From contig JACMKU010000165.1 in assembly GCA_014379965.1 (NCBI GenBank), forward strand, positions 1 to 33,164: a stretch of 33,164 bases of DNA, read 5' to 3'. This document shows, one piece after another, positions 1 through 10,300 of this stretch; the first letter of the stretch is position 1; each line of letters starts with the position of its first letter. The position numbers were made by a program, and so were the translations under genes. The notes under the pieces were generated by a model that worked only from the letters and a program-made list of their open reading frames with translations, searched no databases and had not been told where the DNA came from. The DNA comes from Chitinophagaceae bacterium (GTDB lineage Bacteria; Bacteroidota; Bacteroidia; Chitinophagales; Chitinophagaceae).

Positions 1-1037
1 AATGCCGGCACCAGGTACACTCCGCCATTGTCACTTACCTTACTGGCAAGTGCTTCTACATCGGCCGAAGTCTGGATTATGTGAAGTCCATCCCGAAGCC
101 ACTGAACTACCGCGCCTCCAATGAACACGCTTCCTTCGAGTGCATATTGTACCTCGCCATTTACTTTCCATGCGATTGTGGTGAGAAGATTGTTGGTGGA
201 TGTCACCGCCTTCGTTCCCGTGTTCATCAACATGAAGCATCCCGTGCCATATGTATTCTTGACCATGCCGGGTTGTGTACACATCTGTCCAAATAATGCT
301 GATTGCTGGTCACCTGCGATGCCACTCACCGGCACAGGCGATGCGGTCAGCAGGTTTTGCGTCATCCCATATATTTCACTGCTTGATCGTACCTCGGGAA
401 GCATGCTTTCGGGTATATCAAACAGCTGCAGGAGGTCCTTATCCCATTCCAGCGAATGAATATTATATATCAGTGTTCTCGAAGCATTAGATACGTCAGT
501 GGCGTGAACCTTGCCATTGGTGAGTTTCCATAACAGCCAGCTGTCGATGGTACCAAAACAAAGTTCTCCTTTGGCCGCCTTGGCTCTTGCGCCAGCTACA
601 TTATCCAGGATCCACTTCACCTTCGTCCCGGAGAAATATGCATCGGTGACCAAACCTGTTTTCTTATGTATCGTGGTTGCGCTGCCGTCTTTTTTTAACT
701 GGTCACAGTAGTCAGCAGTCCTTCTATCCTGCCATACAATGGCGTTATATATAGGTAGGTGCGTATTCCTATCCCAGACCACCGTTGTCTCCCGCTGGTT
801 GGTGATGCCGATTGCCGCGATGTCGGCGATCGTGAGACCTGCCTTGAGAACGGCCTCGGTGGCCACGCCTAGCTGGGTGCTCCAGATTTCATTGGGATCA
901 TGTTCGACCCATCCAGGTTGAGGGAAGATCTGCGTAAACTCTTTTTGCGCTGAAGAGATAATTGATCCATTCTTATCGAATATGATGGCCCTAGAGCTGG
1001 TTGTTCCCTGGTCAAGGGACAAAATGAACTTCGGCAT
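1..1037 (-). CDS. glpK: Glycerol kinase, N-terminal 345 residues (cut by window edge)
   Basis: ATP-dependent phosphorylation of glycerol to sn-glycerol 3-phosphate in the cytoplasm. The minus-strand reading frame from the ATG at 1037 is open to the window edge. It begins [17 protein letters not shown], the FGGY-kinase phosphate-binding start. It continues with family-typical segments: [10 protein letters not shown], the QRETTVVW region, [30 protein letters not shown] and [11 protein letters not shown]. About 345 of roughly 500 residues are present; the C-terminal ATPase part lies outside. It is the last gene seen in the minus-strand glp/Sus locus, 97 bases after the GDPD lipoprotein gene. That placement fits a role in taking up glycerol released by the upstream phosphodiesterases. 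A GTTTAA-word stretch (1048-1063) lies just before the start. Identification is secure; only the downstream end is unknown. Confidence 0.97.
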   Translation of the reverse strand, partial: MPKFILSLDQGTTSSRAIIFDKNGSIISSAQKEFTQIFPQPGWVEHDPNEIWSTQLGVATEAVLKAGLTIADIAAIGITNQRETTVVWDRNTHLPIYNAIVWQDRRTADYCDQLKKDGSATTIHKKTGLVTDAYFSGTKVKWILDNVAGARAKAAKGELCFGTIDSWLLWKLTNGKVHATDVSNASRTLIYNIHSLEWDKDLLQLFDIPESMLPEVRSSSEIYGMTQNLLTASPVPVSGIAGDQQSALFGQMCTQPGMVKNTYGTGCFMLMNTGTKAVTSTNNLLTTIAWKVNGEVQYALEGSVFIGGAVVQWLRDGLHIIQTSADVEALASKVSDNGGVYLVPA

Positions 1038-1134
1038 AGCAATCGTTGAGTTTAAAGTTTAAATATAGCCATCCTCCCTTTCAAAAGATCCTTCAGGAGG
1101 TCTTGTTATTTCGAATTTCCACCGAGGGAGTTGT

Positions 1135-2058
1135 TCATAGTTGAGAAAAATAGTCCGGATAATCGGTGATGATGCCATCTACCCCAAGCCCTACCATTTT
1201 TTTCATCTCTTCCAAAGTATTCACCGTCCAGGGAATGATCTTGATTCCACGTCGGTGACAATCGTCTACCAGTTCCTTCGTCACCACGGAATAGTGAGGA
1301 CTATACATTTCCGGAGTGTATCCGAGTTCAGTCATTTGCTGCGCAAAACTCCTTTTATCATTTCCTGAGATCAGCACGGCTGTAACTAGGCCCGGATATT
1401 TTCTATGCAGGATCTGGAGCGGTCGAAAATCGAAAGATTGCAGATAACAGCGATTCACTACGTTCTTATCCAATAGGACCTTCATCACTTTGTCGACAAA
1501 CTCTTCTACTGGCGGATGTTTTACGCCATCATTGGCCGGATTCGTTTTCAGCTCAATGTTATATAGAATTGTCTTTCCTTTTCTTCTCGCATATGCATCT
1601 GTGGAGTCGATCAACTCACCCATTAGCGGTTTGTAAGCCGGCATGTGTTGTTGCCTGGGAAATTCGGGATGCGATTTCATCCCTACATCGTACTTACGGA
1701 TGCTATCATAGTTCATCCCATATAGTTGGTGCTGCTGGGCTTCTTTATTAGTCAGGTGAACTCCCTGCGGGGTGGTAGTGATATCCGGATGAAAATATAC
1801 ATCATGCGAGATCACCACCTCGCCGTCCTTTGAGAAAACAACATCGACCTCCACGGTGTTCACATCATAATCTATTGCCTTATACATGGCGGGGATGGTG
1901 TTCTCGGGCATCAATCCTCTCGTACCGCGATGGCCTTCTTTGTTGAATGCGGGCATCGGCATGGTCATGTTGTTAGTTGCAGTGACCTTCCGTGCGCTAT
2001 TGCAACCTGCTATGCTGGCTGCAGTGAATACCATTAATAAAGCCGAATTCATTTTCAT
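1135..2058 (-). CDS. Glycerophosphodiester phosphodiesterase, lipoprotein
   Basis: 307 residues. Hydrolyses glycerophosphodiesters (deacylated phospholipids) to glycerol 3-phosphate plus an alcohol. A signal peptide ends in a lipobox, SIAGC, with Cys19 as the lipidated residue, so the enzyme should be anchored in an envelope membrane. The GDPD catalytic set is visible: His43-Arg44 (GHRGTRG), Glu52-Asn53 (PENT), Glu70 and Asp72 (EVDV) and His85 (ISHD). The C-terminal GVDGIITDYP is also typical of the fold. Its start overlaps the stop of the SGNH hydrolase by 4 bases, so the two are probably translationally coupled. Its position between surface-uptake genes and glpK suggests that it supplies G3P or glycerol to the Glp pathway. 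The exact diester is not known. Confidence 0.95.
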   Translation of the reverse strand: MKMNSALLMVFTAASIAGCNSARKVTATNNMTMPMPAFNKEGHRGTRGLMPENTIPAMYKAIDYDVNTVEVDVVFSKDGEVVISHDVYFHPDITTTPQGVHLTNKEAQQHQLYGMNYDSIRKYDVGMKSHPEFPRQQHMPAYKPLMGELIDSTDAYARRKGKTILYNIELKTNPANDGVKHPPVEEFVDKVMKVLLDKNVVNRCYLQSFDFRPLQILHRKYPGLVTAVLISGNDKRSFAQQMTELGYTPEMYSPHYSVVTKELVDDCHRRGIKIIPWTVNTLEEMKKMVGLGVDGIITDYPDYFSQL

Positions 2059-2735
2059 TTATCCAGGTATTTGCCTTTTTTCAAAATGTCGGCCCACTTC
2101 CGGTATCCTGAGGGCAAGAGGTGGAGACCATCCATGGTATATTGTTTATCGAGTTTATTATTGGCATTGAGAAAGGGGGTATAAAGGTCGATCAGCGTTA
2201 TTCCTTCCTTTGTCGCCAGTTTCTTCAACTCATCATTCACATACAGGATGTGTTCGTCCTTATTGTAGTGGTTCTTGAATTGAGTGAACTCATTGTTCAC
2301 TGGTAGGAGCGTGTGAAAATAGATCTTGGTCGTTGGCGAGGCAGATTTGATCCGGTGGATGATCTTCCTGTAGTTATCCAGGATGAATGAATCGGGAATG
2401 TTTCGCGAGATGTCGTTGATGCCGATAAGTATAAACACTTTGGCAGGTTTGCCTTCAGTCACCTCATCGAGTCTTTCTACTATTCCGAAACTGATGTCAC
2501 CGGAAATGCCCCTGTTGCGTGCATGCGGTTCCCCGAGCAATTCCATCCAATCCGTACCCGCCATTATACTATTTCCGAGGGAAATGATATCTGTGTTGGC
2601 GTTAGCATAACTCTTAAACTGCTGCCATTTGGCAGTATGGGTAGGAGGACGAAAGGTACTATCCCATGCCGGCTTCTGTCCAATGGCCGGTGAAGCGAAG
2701 GAGAATAAAATGAGTAGATAAAGGATATTTTTCAT
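2055..2735 (-). CDS. Secreted SGNH/GDSL-family esterase or acylhydrolase
   Basis: 226 residues with an N-terminal signal peptide (about residues 1-19, ending AIG-Q). The four SGNH blocks are present: Ser56 in SLGNS (the nucleophile, with GNS in place of GDS), Gly79 in NRGISGD, Asn107 in GIND, and Asp202/His205 in DGLHL. These enzymes remove acyl or acetyl groups from lipids and sugars. Here the gene is coupled (4-base overlap) to a GDPD, so a plausible inference is removal of acyl groups from lysophospholipids or acylated glycerol phosphates before GDPD cleavage. Other small-molecule or glycan deacetylation is equally possible from sequence alone. The upstream gap to the phosphoesterase gene holds a perfect 21-bp inverted repeat. 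Confidence 0.88.
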   Translation of the reverse strand: MKNILYLLILFSFASPAIGQKPAWDSTFRPPTHTAKWQQFKSYANANTDIISLGNSIMAGTDWMELLGEPHARNRGISGDISFGIVERLDEVTEGKPAKVFILIGINDISRNIPDSFILDNYRKIIHRIKSASPTTKIYFHTLLPVNNEFTQFKNHYNKDEHILYVNDELKKLATKEGITLIDLYTPFLNANNKLDKQYTMDGLHLLPSGYRKWADILKKGKYLDK

Positions 2736-2753
2736 AATCTTTTGTTCGTAAGG

Positions 2754-2835
2754 AATCGGGAATTGGGAATCGGGCTGACGATCGCGCAGTTTCTACGAAC
2801 CGGTAAACCCGATTCCCGATTCCCAATTCCCGATT
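2754..2835. repeat. Intergenic inverted repeat, heptamer family AATCGGG/AATTGGG
   Basis: Two perfect 21-base complementary arms, 2754-2774 and 2815-2835, with a 40-base loop. Each arm is three head-to-tail 7-mers (AATCGGG, AATTGGG, AATCGGG). A fourth complementary heptamer (2808-2814) lies inside the loop. The repeat fills most of the gap between two co-directional genes of the glp/Sus locus. It could form a strong RNA hairpin that modulates the downstream SGNH/GDPD/glpK part, but there is no following U-tract for a classical terminator. Confidence 0.9.
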
Positions 2836-2844
2836 ACTAATATC

Positions 2845-4287
2845 TTAGGCCAATAACCTCTCCACAGCCGTATACGTTCTTCCAAACCTATCCGTCGCCC
2901 GTATCGTAATCTCCTTTGCACTGGCAGGAATACTGGCCTTGAAAAGATGATCAGTATTTTTCGGTTCTGCGAATCCTCTTGGCTTTGGAAGTTCTGGACC
3001 TAGCAAGGTCTTGTAAGCTACGGGATCGAATCCATCGAATTGCTGCAGCGCACCTTTGCCAATTCCGTCCACTACATATTCAGTCTTCCAGGTAGGATCG
3101 TGATCCCATATGTTTACCAAAATTTCCTTTTGTCCATTGTTGGTATCATTGCTGAATATCTTCATCTGGTGAGCCGCTTCTTTACCGGTCGACTGGTAAT
3201 GCCAGCTAAGTTCATTTCCTTTAACCTTGTATACGCCATAACCGCAAGGAGTGCCATCACCGCAGATCGGTCCAGTCCACCAGGCACCGCATACCGTTCC
3301 ATGATTATGCTCAAAGATGTTTCCTTTGATGACATTCCGATGGTAATGCGTGTGGCCCGACATGATGTGTACGTTCCTATCGCCAAGGATTGCATACAAC
3401 TCCGAATTGTTCTTTACACCGTTATGTACAGGTATGTGGAGACAAACAATCACCAGGCTGTCCTTTGAGACGAGTGCAAGGTCTTTCTTCAGCCACTCCA
3501 ATTGGTTCTGGGAAATATAACCATCGTACTCCCTGTCCTTACCGAGGTAACGAACGTCGTCCATCACCACATAGTGTGCTTTGCCACGATTGAATGAATA
3601 ATAAGTAGGACCATAGGTTTGCTGAAATGTATTGTCTGATGCCTCATCTCCACCTTTATTGTAATCCATGTCATGGTTACCGAGACATTGAAAGAATGGA
3701 ATACCCATTTTATCTACTGCTTTATCGTACTCGGCAAAAAGCTGTAGCTCATCCCAAACGATATCGCCCACCGTGATTCCATGCAGCAGAGCACCGCTTC
3801 CCGCGGCTGCCACCAACTTTTGGACGTCTGGTACCGATTCCTGCATCATCTTCTCTACATCCTTTGCATTCTTTACCTGCGGGTCAGCCCAGATGATGAA
3901 CTGGTGTTCATCATCGTTTACATCGAGCGGAACGAGGTCGAAGTTGAGTACTCCTTTCTGCTCGAGGTCTTTACGCAATCTGTAGTGGCGAGCGATGCCG
4001 TTCTCGTGTTTGAATGCATACCCTGAGGGAGTAGATATGAATACTGATGTTGCATCAGGGTGCAATTCAAATTCGTATTTACCCTTGTCATTGGTTACAA
4101 CTACATTGTATCCGTCACTGACGACTACATTCCTTACGCCTTTACCTCCCGATATCACTCGGCCCTTTATCTTCCTGTCCTTTGCCGCCAGCGCAGATTG
4201 CGGTAAGAGTCCTGCGAATACTAATCCGCCGGTCAACCCTACGATGTTGCGAATGAATTTTCTTCTTTGCATAGAATTATTGTTCAA
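2845..4287 (-). CDS. Calcineurin-like metallophosphoesterase with MetallophosN/C-type flanking domains
   Basis: 480 residues. The N-terminus carries twin arginines (QRRKFIRN) before a hydrophobic stretch ending SALA, so export through Tat is plausible. A beta-sandwich segment (about 38-120, CarboxypepD-like) precedes the phosphoesterase core. Core metal and phosphate ligands are visible: Asp135 (ADPQ, with Gln137 where many family members have His), Asp175 (GDIVWDE), Asn204-His205 (GNHD), His284 (CLHIP) and His312/His314 (SGHTH). The C-terminal about 110 residues form a second accessory domain. The layout matches Bacteroidota proteins annotated as calcineurin-like phosphoesterase with N- and C-terminal accessory domains. 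The reaction could be phosphomonoester or phosphodiester hydrolysis. The start overlaps the DUF5689 gene by 11 bases, indicating coupled expression. An in-frame Met6 is an alternative start. Confidence 0.92.
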   Translation of the reverse strand: MNNNSMQRRKFIRNIVGLTGGLVFAGLLPQSALAAKDRKIKGRVISGGKGVRNVVVSDGYNVVVTNDKGKYEFELHPDATSVFISTPSGYAFKHENGIARHYRLRKDLEQKGVLNFDLVPLDVNDDEHQFIIWADPQVKNAKDVEKMMQESVPDVQKLVAAAGSGALLHGITVGDIVWDELQLFAEYDKAVDKMGIPFFQCLGNHDMDYNKGGDEASDNTFQQTYGPTYYSFNRGKAHYVVMDDVRYLGKDREYDGYISQNQLEWLKKDLALVSKDSLVIVCLHIPVHNGVKNNSELYAILGDRNVHIMSGHTHYHRNVIKGNIFEHNHGTVCGAWWTGPICGDGTPCGYGVYKVKGNELSWHYQSTGKEAAHQMKIFSNDTNNGQKEILVNIWDHDPTWKTEYVVDGIGKGALQQFDGFDPVAYKTLLGPELPKPRGFAEPKNTDHLFKASIPASAKEITIRATDRFGRTYTAVERLLA

Positions 4288-5785
4288 GAGTTGTTGCCCC
4301 TTCGATGGCAGCGACTGTCGAAGTCGTTGTTAAAGGTATACCTGTAAGCGTTCTTGCGGTAGTCCATCTACCGGTTGTGATATTATAGGTGCCACCGAGC
4401 CTCGAGAAATTTGTCGCGGCTGGGAAACCAAGCTTGCCTGTATTAGAACCCTGGTTGAAGAATGGCTGTAGTTCAAGCGTCGAAGGATTAGTAATGTCAT
4501 AATAGTCCGTGTTCGTGATGCGATAGCCCCTCGCCGGTGGGCCTGGAGTATAAACGTTGCCGGCGCCGCCGAAGAATATGACATCAACGGGAATTGTATC
4601 GGTCGTCACATTGGTGAGGTCGAATACTGCTATCCCTGCGGCGTTTCCGCTATTAGCCAATAGATTAGTGGTAGCTGAACCGAAGCCATCGCCCGCGGCT
4701 GATGCGTATAATTTACTAAACCAGATAGAAGAACTAATATCGGTTGATCCGGCACCCCATATCCTTTTGTTTCCTCCCACATAGAAGTATTGTCCTTTCT
4801 GCACTGTTCCTGTAGTCATATTTATTTTATAGGTACGTTGTCCGCCCGTCGCCCATCCATTGACTGGGAATCCTGTCGGTGTATTTGCCCCGGCATTATT
4901 AGTAGTCACCAGGGAGAAATTCGTCGTTGCGAAATTGATGTCTTTCGTTGCCAACAGCTGAACGTACTCGTAATCGGCATCAGTTCCGGTGGGGTCAACG
5001 AGGTAGCCAGTTATTACAATGGGGGCAATCTTTGGAGCCGTGGCACTTAAGACTGTAATATCAGCTATTGTTCGTGGCCATAGCTGCGGCGTTTGTCCGC
5101 CGTGGAATACTATTCCTGTAAAATTAGCGAGAAAGGGGATAGGGTTATTGGCAAAGGTGGCACCGGCTTCGGTATGTAGTAACATGTTGCCAAAGCCATC
5201 ATTAATTATCCTGTCACCTGCATAGGTTGAACCGGTAGGATAAGTTGCATCGAAACCTACACGTGTAATGGAGATAAGTGTACTCTCAAATGCATCTGGT
5301 GCAGCTAATACAGAGTTCGATTTTACAATAGGTATCTCGATTGCATTCCCGGAAGAGATCTTAGTCACCTTACTATTAGAGATGCCCGTTAGTTGAAGTA
5401 TTCCATCAACGTTTTTCAATACCGCTCCTGTCACGTCGATGGTGAGTGAATCACCGGGAAGGTAGGTAGCAGCATCGGAGCCGAGAGGGATCGCAATTCC
5501 TCTCAATTGCGAAAGCCTGCGCTTGTCCTGCATGATCAGTAGACCGGCTGGCACATTTCCACCCGAATGATCGGAAATGACAACGCCGGTTATGTTCTTT
5601 GCACCAGACATGTTCTCCGGGCTAAGTGTCACATCAGTTCCCTGATAAAGATCCCGTATGTCGAATATGGAGATGTATGGACTGTTCACCGCCCCTGGAT
5701 AATTGCCTGGGTAGATTTCCTTCTTGCACCCATAGATAAAGGACAACATGACGAAGGCGAGAGAGAAAATGAATCTATTTTTCAT
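4277..5785 (-). CDS. DUF5689-type surface lipoprotein of the Sus locus
   Basis: 502 residues. A signal peptide ends SFIYGC, with Cys20 as the likely lipidated residue. The following Lys-Lys-Glu is charged, which is not a strong retention or export rule on its own. Residues from about 35 to 250 look like the OB-fold-like DUF5689 region (ISIFDIRDLYQG, ITGVVISDHSGGNVP, LPGDSLTIDVTGAVL). The second half is rich in Gly, Thr and Asn and resembles a beta-sandwich, possibly lamin-tail-like. No catalytic motif is visible. Such proteins are commonly encoded after SusC/SusD pairs and are thought to be accessory surface binding proteins. The gene lies 60 bases after the SusD gene and overlaps the phosphoesterase gene. 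The domain name is recognised by pattern, not by search; function unknown. Confidence 0.8.
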   Translation of the reverse strand: MKNRFIFSLAFVMLSFIYGCKKEIYPGNYPGAVNSPYISIFDIRDLYQGTDVTLSPENMSGAKNITGVVISDHSGGNVPAGLLIMQDKRRLSQLRGIAIPLGSDAATYLPGDSLTIDVTGAVLKNVDGILQLTGISNSKVTKISSGNAIEIPIVKSNSVLAAPDAFESTLISITRVGFDATYPTGSTYAGDRIINDGFGNMLLHTEAGATFANNPIPFLANFTGIVFHGGQTPQLWPRTIADITVLSATAPKIAPIVITGYLVDPTGTDADYEYVQLLATKDINFATTNFSLVTTNNAGANTPTGFPVNGWATGGQRTYKINMTTGTVQKGQYFYVGGNKRIWGAGSTDISSSIWFSKLYASAAGDGFGSATTNLLANSGNAAGIAVFDLTNVTTDTIPVDVIFFGGAGNVYTPGPPARGYRITNTDYYDITNPSTLELQPFFNQGSNTGKLGFPAATNFSRLGGTYNITTGRWTTARTLTGIPLTTTSTVAAIEGATTLEQ

Positions 5786-5845
5786 TTCGTTATTTTTTAT
5801 TGTTATGGCCTCAACTTATAGTAACCTTTAATCGCTTCAATCAGA

Positions 5846-7357
5846 CTATGGCTTCTGCCACCACACTTGTGTCGATATTACATCGGGTCCTTGCGAAGCA
5901 ACTGCAGCCTGGTAGTTTGTTGGGTTAGCCGATTGTACGTACACTGGATAAACCATCCTCGCCGGCATCACGCCATTGTTTCTCACACCCGGACCTATAG
6001 GCAATACGGGATGACCGGTGCGGCGAAACTCAAACCATTGCTGCATATCAACAAGGAATAGAGCGTAGTATTTCTGCAGGTGGATCTTCTCCATTTTTTC
6101 ATCGAAGCTCTCTGAAGGAATCCATTGCATATCCGCTGCTATCAGATAGGTAGTTACAGGAACTGACCAGTTCGGCAACCACAGTTTAATGCTGTTGAGA
6201 ACGCCATCATTATATAAAGTCTCGGTCGATCCTCCAATCCATCCTTTTAAAGAAGCCTCTGCAAGAATAAATTTTACCTCTGCGTAGTTCATGATCATTC
6301 CAGCAAGTGGTTCGGTCATCAATGTAGAAGTAGATGTTGTAGAATAGAAATATGATTTCTTCACTTCACCGGTTCCGGGAGAATATCCACTTTGCACACC
6401 CACGAAGGAACCCTGGTACGGCGCGATTGCCCACCTGTTAATGCCATTAACGCCAAGACTGATATCAATGCGAGGATCGTTCCAGTTGACGAGGTTGCCA
6501 AGGAAGAAGCTGCCGAGACTAGGTGCACGGAAATCCTGTTCTCTTATACTTAGGAGCGGTGATGTATAGGGAGCCACGCCCGTCCATCTCAGGATTGCCG
6601 ACTCATCGTTATTAGTCATGATAGGATAGCCGCCGGGGTTGACCTCAACGATCTCTTTTATCTTGTTGATACAAAGAGCGGCGACCTCGGATTTACCCGA
6701 TACACGAAGAAGGATTCTGAGGTAAAGTGAGTTTCCGAATTTACGCCATCTCGATACGTTGCCACCATAAACCGGATCGCTCGAGGCTACTATCGCTGTT
6801 CCAGCGCTGAGTAAGGAATTTGCCGAATCGAGTTTATTGAAGATGTCGAGATAGATATCTTTTTGCTTGTCGAACCGGGGTTCATAGATGGCGCTGTCCC
6901 TGGCAAGGTTCGACTGTGAGTAAGGAACATCTCCATAGGTGTCTGTCAAAAGTGAATACACCCAGGACTGGCAGATAAGCGAAATTCCCATGTACGATCT
7001 GTTGAAGGTGAGCGGGTCGCTTGCGATTTTGTAGATGTCCTTGAAGTTGGTCAACTGTGAATACCATCCATTATATAGATAGTCTGAGAAGTTAGGACGA
7101 TAGTCGTACCTGAATACTTTTCCCTCGGCATCACTTTGATCAACCGTGACCTGCATCAATTCATTGTTGAGGTTTCTGTTGCGGATCATGTTACACCCGA
7201 GTGTATTCACAAGTGCGGGCGCTAACAATTGTTGAGGGAGAATATTAGCAGTGCCGTTTGGATCGGTGTTGATTTTCTCGAAGTCCTTTGTGCAGGTTGT
7301 GAACATCAGGCCCGAAAATATCGCCATCCATGTGACCCTATTTAAAATCTGTTTCAT
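5846..7357 (-). CDS. SusD/RagB-family nutrient-binding outer-membrane lipoprotein (SusD_2 type)
   Basis: 503 residues. A short signal peptide ends MFTTC, with Cys22 as the lipid anchor. The segment TKDFEKINTDPNG after it is characteristic of the second SusD-like family (PF12771 type). Later features also fit: repeated helical segments, MNYAEVKFILAEA (SusD TPR-like helix) and QKYYALFLVDMQQWFEFRRTG near the C-terminus. SusD proteins form the lid over the paired SusC barrel and bind the substrate. It starts 32 bases after the susC stop, so the two are one transcription unit. The ligand cannot be read from sequence; the surrounding phosphodiesterase and glp genes suggest a glycerophosphate-containing compound. 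Confidence 0.95.
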   Translation of the reverse strand: MKQILNRVTWMAIFSGLMFTTCTKDFEKINTDPNGTANILPQQLLAPALVNTLGCNMIRNRNLNNELMQVTVDQSDAEGKVFRYDYRPNFSDYLYNGWYSQLTNFKDIYKIASDPLTFNRSYMGISLICQSWVYSLLTDTYGDVPYSQSNLARDSAIYEPRFDKQKDIYLDIFNKLDSANSLLSAGTAIVASSDPVYGGNVSRWRKFGNSLYLRILLRVSGKSEVAALCINKIKEIVEVNPGGYPIMTNNDESAILRWTGVAPYTSPLLSIREQDFRAPSLGSFFLGNLVNWNDPRIDISLGVNGINRWAIAPYQGSFVGVQSGYSPGTGEVKKSYFYSTTSTSTLMTEPLAGMIMNYAEVKFILAEASLKGWIGGSTETLYNDGVLNSIKLWLPNWSVPVTTYLIAADMQWIPSESFDEKMEKIHLQKYYALFLVDMQQWFEFRRTGHPVLPIGPGVRNNGVMPARMVYPVYVQSANPTNYQAAVASQGPDVISTQVWWQKP

Positions 7358-7389
7358 CTGAATATTTTTATTTTTGAATAACTCTAAGA

Positions 7390-10300
7390 TTATAGTCCAA
7401 TGACGAGGTTTATTCCCATTGTCCTTGTGGAGGGGAACTGGCCGACCTCGAATCCCTGGACAATATCTGTTCCACTGAGTGTACCGAATTCGGGATCAAA
7501 CACTGGCCAATTCGACCAGATGAATAGGTTTCGACCGTACACACCTAGCGTGGCACGCTGAAGTCCCAGTTTCTTGGTGATTCTCGCAGGTAAGGTGTAA
7601 TCGAGGCTGGCCTCCCTGAACTTGATGAAGTCGGTGCTGAAAGTACTACCCTCTGCATTATCGATTCCAAAATGGGAGCGATAGTATTCGTCGATATCTG
7701 TTGCGATCGTTGTGTTTGGAATGTATTTTCCATCAGGAGTCATAACTACTCCATTTCCGATCAGGCCATTGTATCTGCCGGGTAAAGTATTCGTAGTCTT
7801 TCCTTGCTCTGCTAGTTTATAATGCGTCAATGAATGTGCGACGGCACCCCACTGTGCATCAAACAAGAGGCTCAGGCGAAATCCTTTGAATTGGAATTCG
7901 TTGCTGAATCCGAGCTTACCTTTTGGAATCGTATTCCCTAAAGGAATTACGTCTGACGTAATCATTGCAAAACCCGTGGTGGGATCGTAAACAATCTGTC
8001 CATCCGGCGCGCGCACATATCCTCTGCCATAAAGATCACCCATGCTTCCACCTACTTTGGCAACGATCTGGCCGCCACCAACAGGACCGTTGGAGAGTAT
8101 CACTGAGCTATCCAACAATTCCTTTATTTCATTTTTGTTTGCAGAGAAGACAATGCTGGAAGTCCATTTAAAACTGTTTTTCAGATTGACAGGAGTGCCG
8201 CTCAAGGCAAGCTCAAAACCTTTGTTATTTACCTGGCCTGCATTAATGATGGCGACCTGGTAGCCAGATGCGCGATCGATGATACGTTGCAAAATCTGAT
8301 CCTTTGTAGTTCCGGTATAGACTGCGACGTCGAGGCTCAGGCGATTCTTAAACATTTTTACCATGGCTCCCGTCTCGAAGGTTATCGTCCTTAGGGGTTT
8401 GAGGTCGGGATTGGCAAGTAGTGAAGGATTTGCGAGTCCCCCACTATATAAGCTACCGGCAGTGACATAATTATATGCTGTATAATATGGAATCGTTCCA
8501 CCGCTGCCCACGCCAGACACCGAAAACCTCAGCTTGGCGAAGTCGAAGATTTGTGGAAGATCGATCACTTCGGAAGCAACGAAACTCAAATTCGCCGAAG
8601 GATAGAAGAACCCGGAATTGCTGGTGCGTGTAGGAGTAGCCAATGTGCTATTCCAGTCCTGTCGAGCAGTCAAGTCGGCAAACAGGAAATTCTTATATCC
8701 TGCAGTGACCAGGCCATAAAGACTATTGATGGCGTATTTGGTCTTGAACGGCAACGTGACCAATGGACCCGCAGCATTCGCAAAGGAGTAGATGGCAGGG
8801 TAAGTGAGTGAGTCTGCACGAACTTCATCCTTATTATAATTATTTCTCAGCGTGCTTCCTCCAACCATTACCGAAAAATCAAAGTCTTCATTCAGCTTCT
8901 TCGCGTATTTCGCCAGGAAGTCAGTACTCATTTCCTGCGAGAAGATATTTTGTGTACGATAACTTCCCTTTGCATATCTCGATCCTGCGTCGTAAGGGCG
9001 TTCCTGTGATCTTTGCTCATACGAAAGATCCATCGACGTGCGTACCTGCAGGCTCAATTCTTTTGTGAAATTATACGTCGCCTGTATGTTTCCCGTTATT
9101 ACGTGCCTATGAGATTTGTTGATGAATTCATAAGCAACAGCATATGGATTTTCGGGAAAGGAACTGAAGGGGAAAGATATTCTCCTGTCCTCGAAACCGT
9201 TTATCCAATAGTTTTTTAGCCAGTCGAGGTTTGCGTTGGGTTGCCAGAAGATGTACCAATACATGATAGATTGGTTGCCATACCCTGCACCAGGTAGGTT
9301 GTCGCTCCACTTATTAGAGTAATTTATTTTCGATGATATCTGCAGGTTGTCTGTCACCTTCGAGTTTACGGATAAGGAGACAGAGTTTCTCTTATAACCC
9401 GTATTTGGAAGTATCCATTTATTTGACACGTTCGTCACTGAAAAACGCGCGGAAGTCTTATCCGTGCTACCGTCAACGCTTATTGAATTAGTGATAGTAT
9501 GACCGGATTTGAAGTATTCACGACTTTGATTAGGATAGGATATCCAGGGAGTCCTTTCGGTTGCCTGTTTCTGTGTGATGGGATCATATTGGTAAAACAT
9601 TTGTCCGTTGAACCTCGGTCCGTATGCAGAACTGGTTGCACTTGTACTGGCACCATCAGGACCGGCGAGATATGAATAATAAGGTGCGCCATCCAATCCC
9701 TGGCCATACTCATATTGAAGATCGGGCCAGCGATTGACTTTTTCCATAGAAGCATTCGAATTGAATGTGACACCGAGACCATTCTTCTTCCTTGCGCCGG
9801 ATTTGGTTGTGATAATGATCGCCCCATTTGCTCCGCGCTGGCCATATAACGCAGCTGCACCGGCACCTTTTAGCACGGTAACGGATTCGATATCTTCCGG
9901 GTTAAGGTCATTGAGACCGCTGCCATAGTCAACAGGCATATTATCACTTCCGGTTCCGTATGTACTTTCGCCACCAACTGCACTACGTCGGCCGCTACCC
10001 TGGTTTATCACCACACCATCAACGACGATTAACGCCTCATTGCCTTCTGGATTAGTCAGAGAGGTCTCACCACGAAGGATTATTTTATTCGACCCTGTAG
10101 GGCCGCTGTTTGATCTTATCAGGTTAAGTCCGGCCACTTTACCCGAAAGGGCGTCCGTCCAGTTGGAAGACAAGGCATTCGTCAGGTCTTCACCTTTTAC
10201 AGTAGTTGTAGAATATCCTAGTGCCTTCTCCTCCCTTCTTATTCCGAGTGCTGTAACCACTACACTTTCCAATTCCTTTAAAGTACTTACAAGATTGACA

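Noticed and set aside
1070..1105. CCTCC ... GGAGG pairing after the GDPD gene as a terminator
   Set aside because: Only 5-bp stem, 18-base loop and no U-run.
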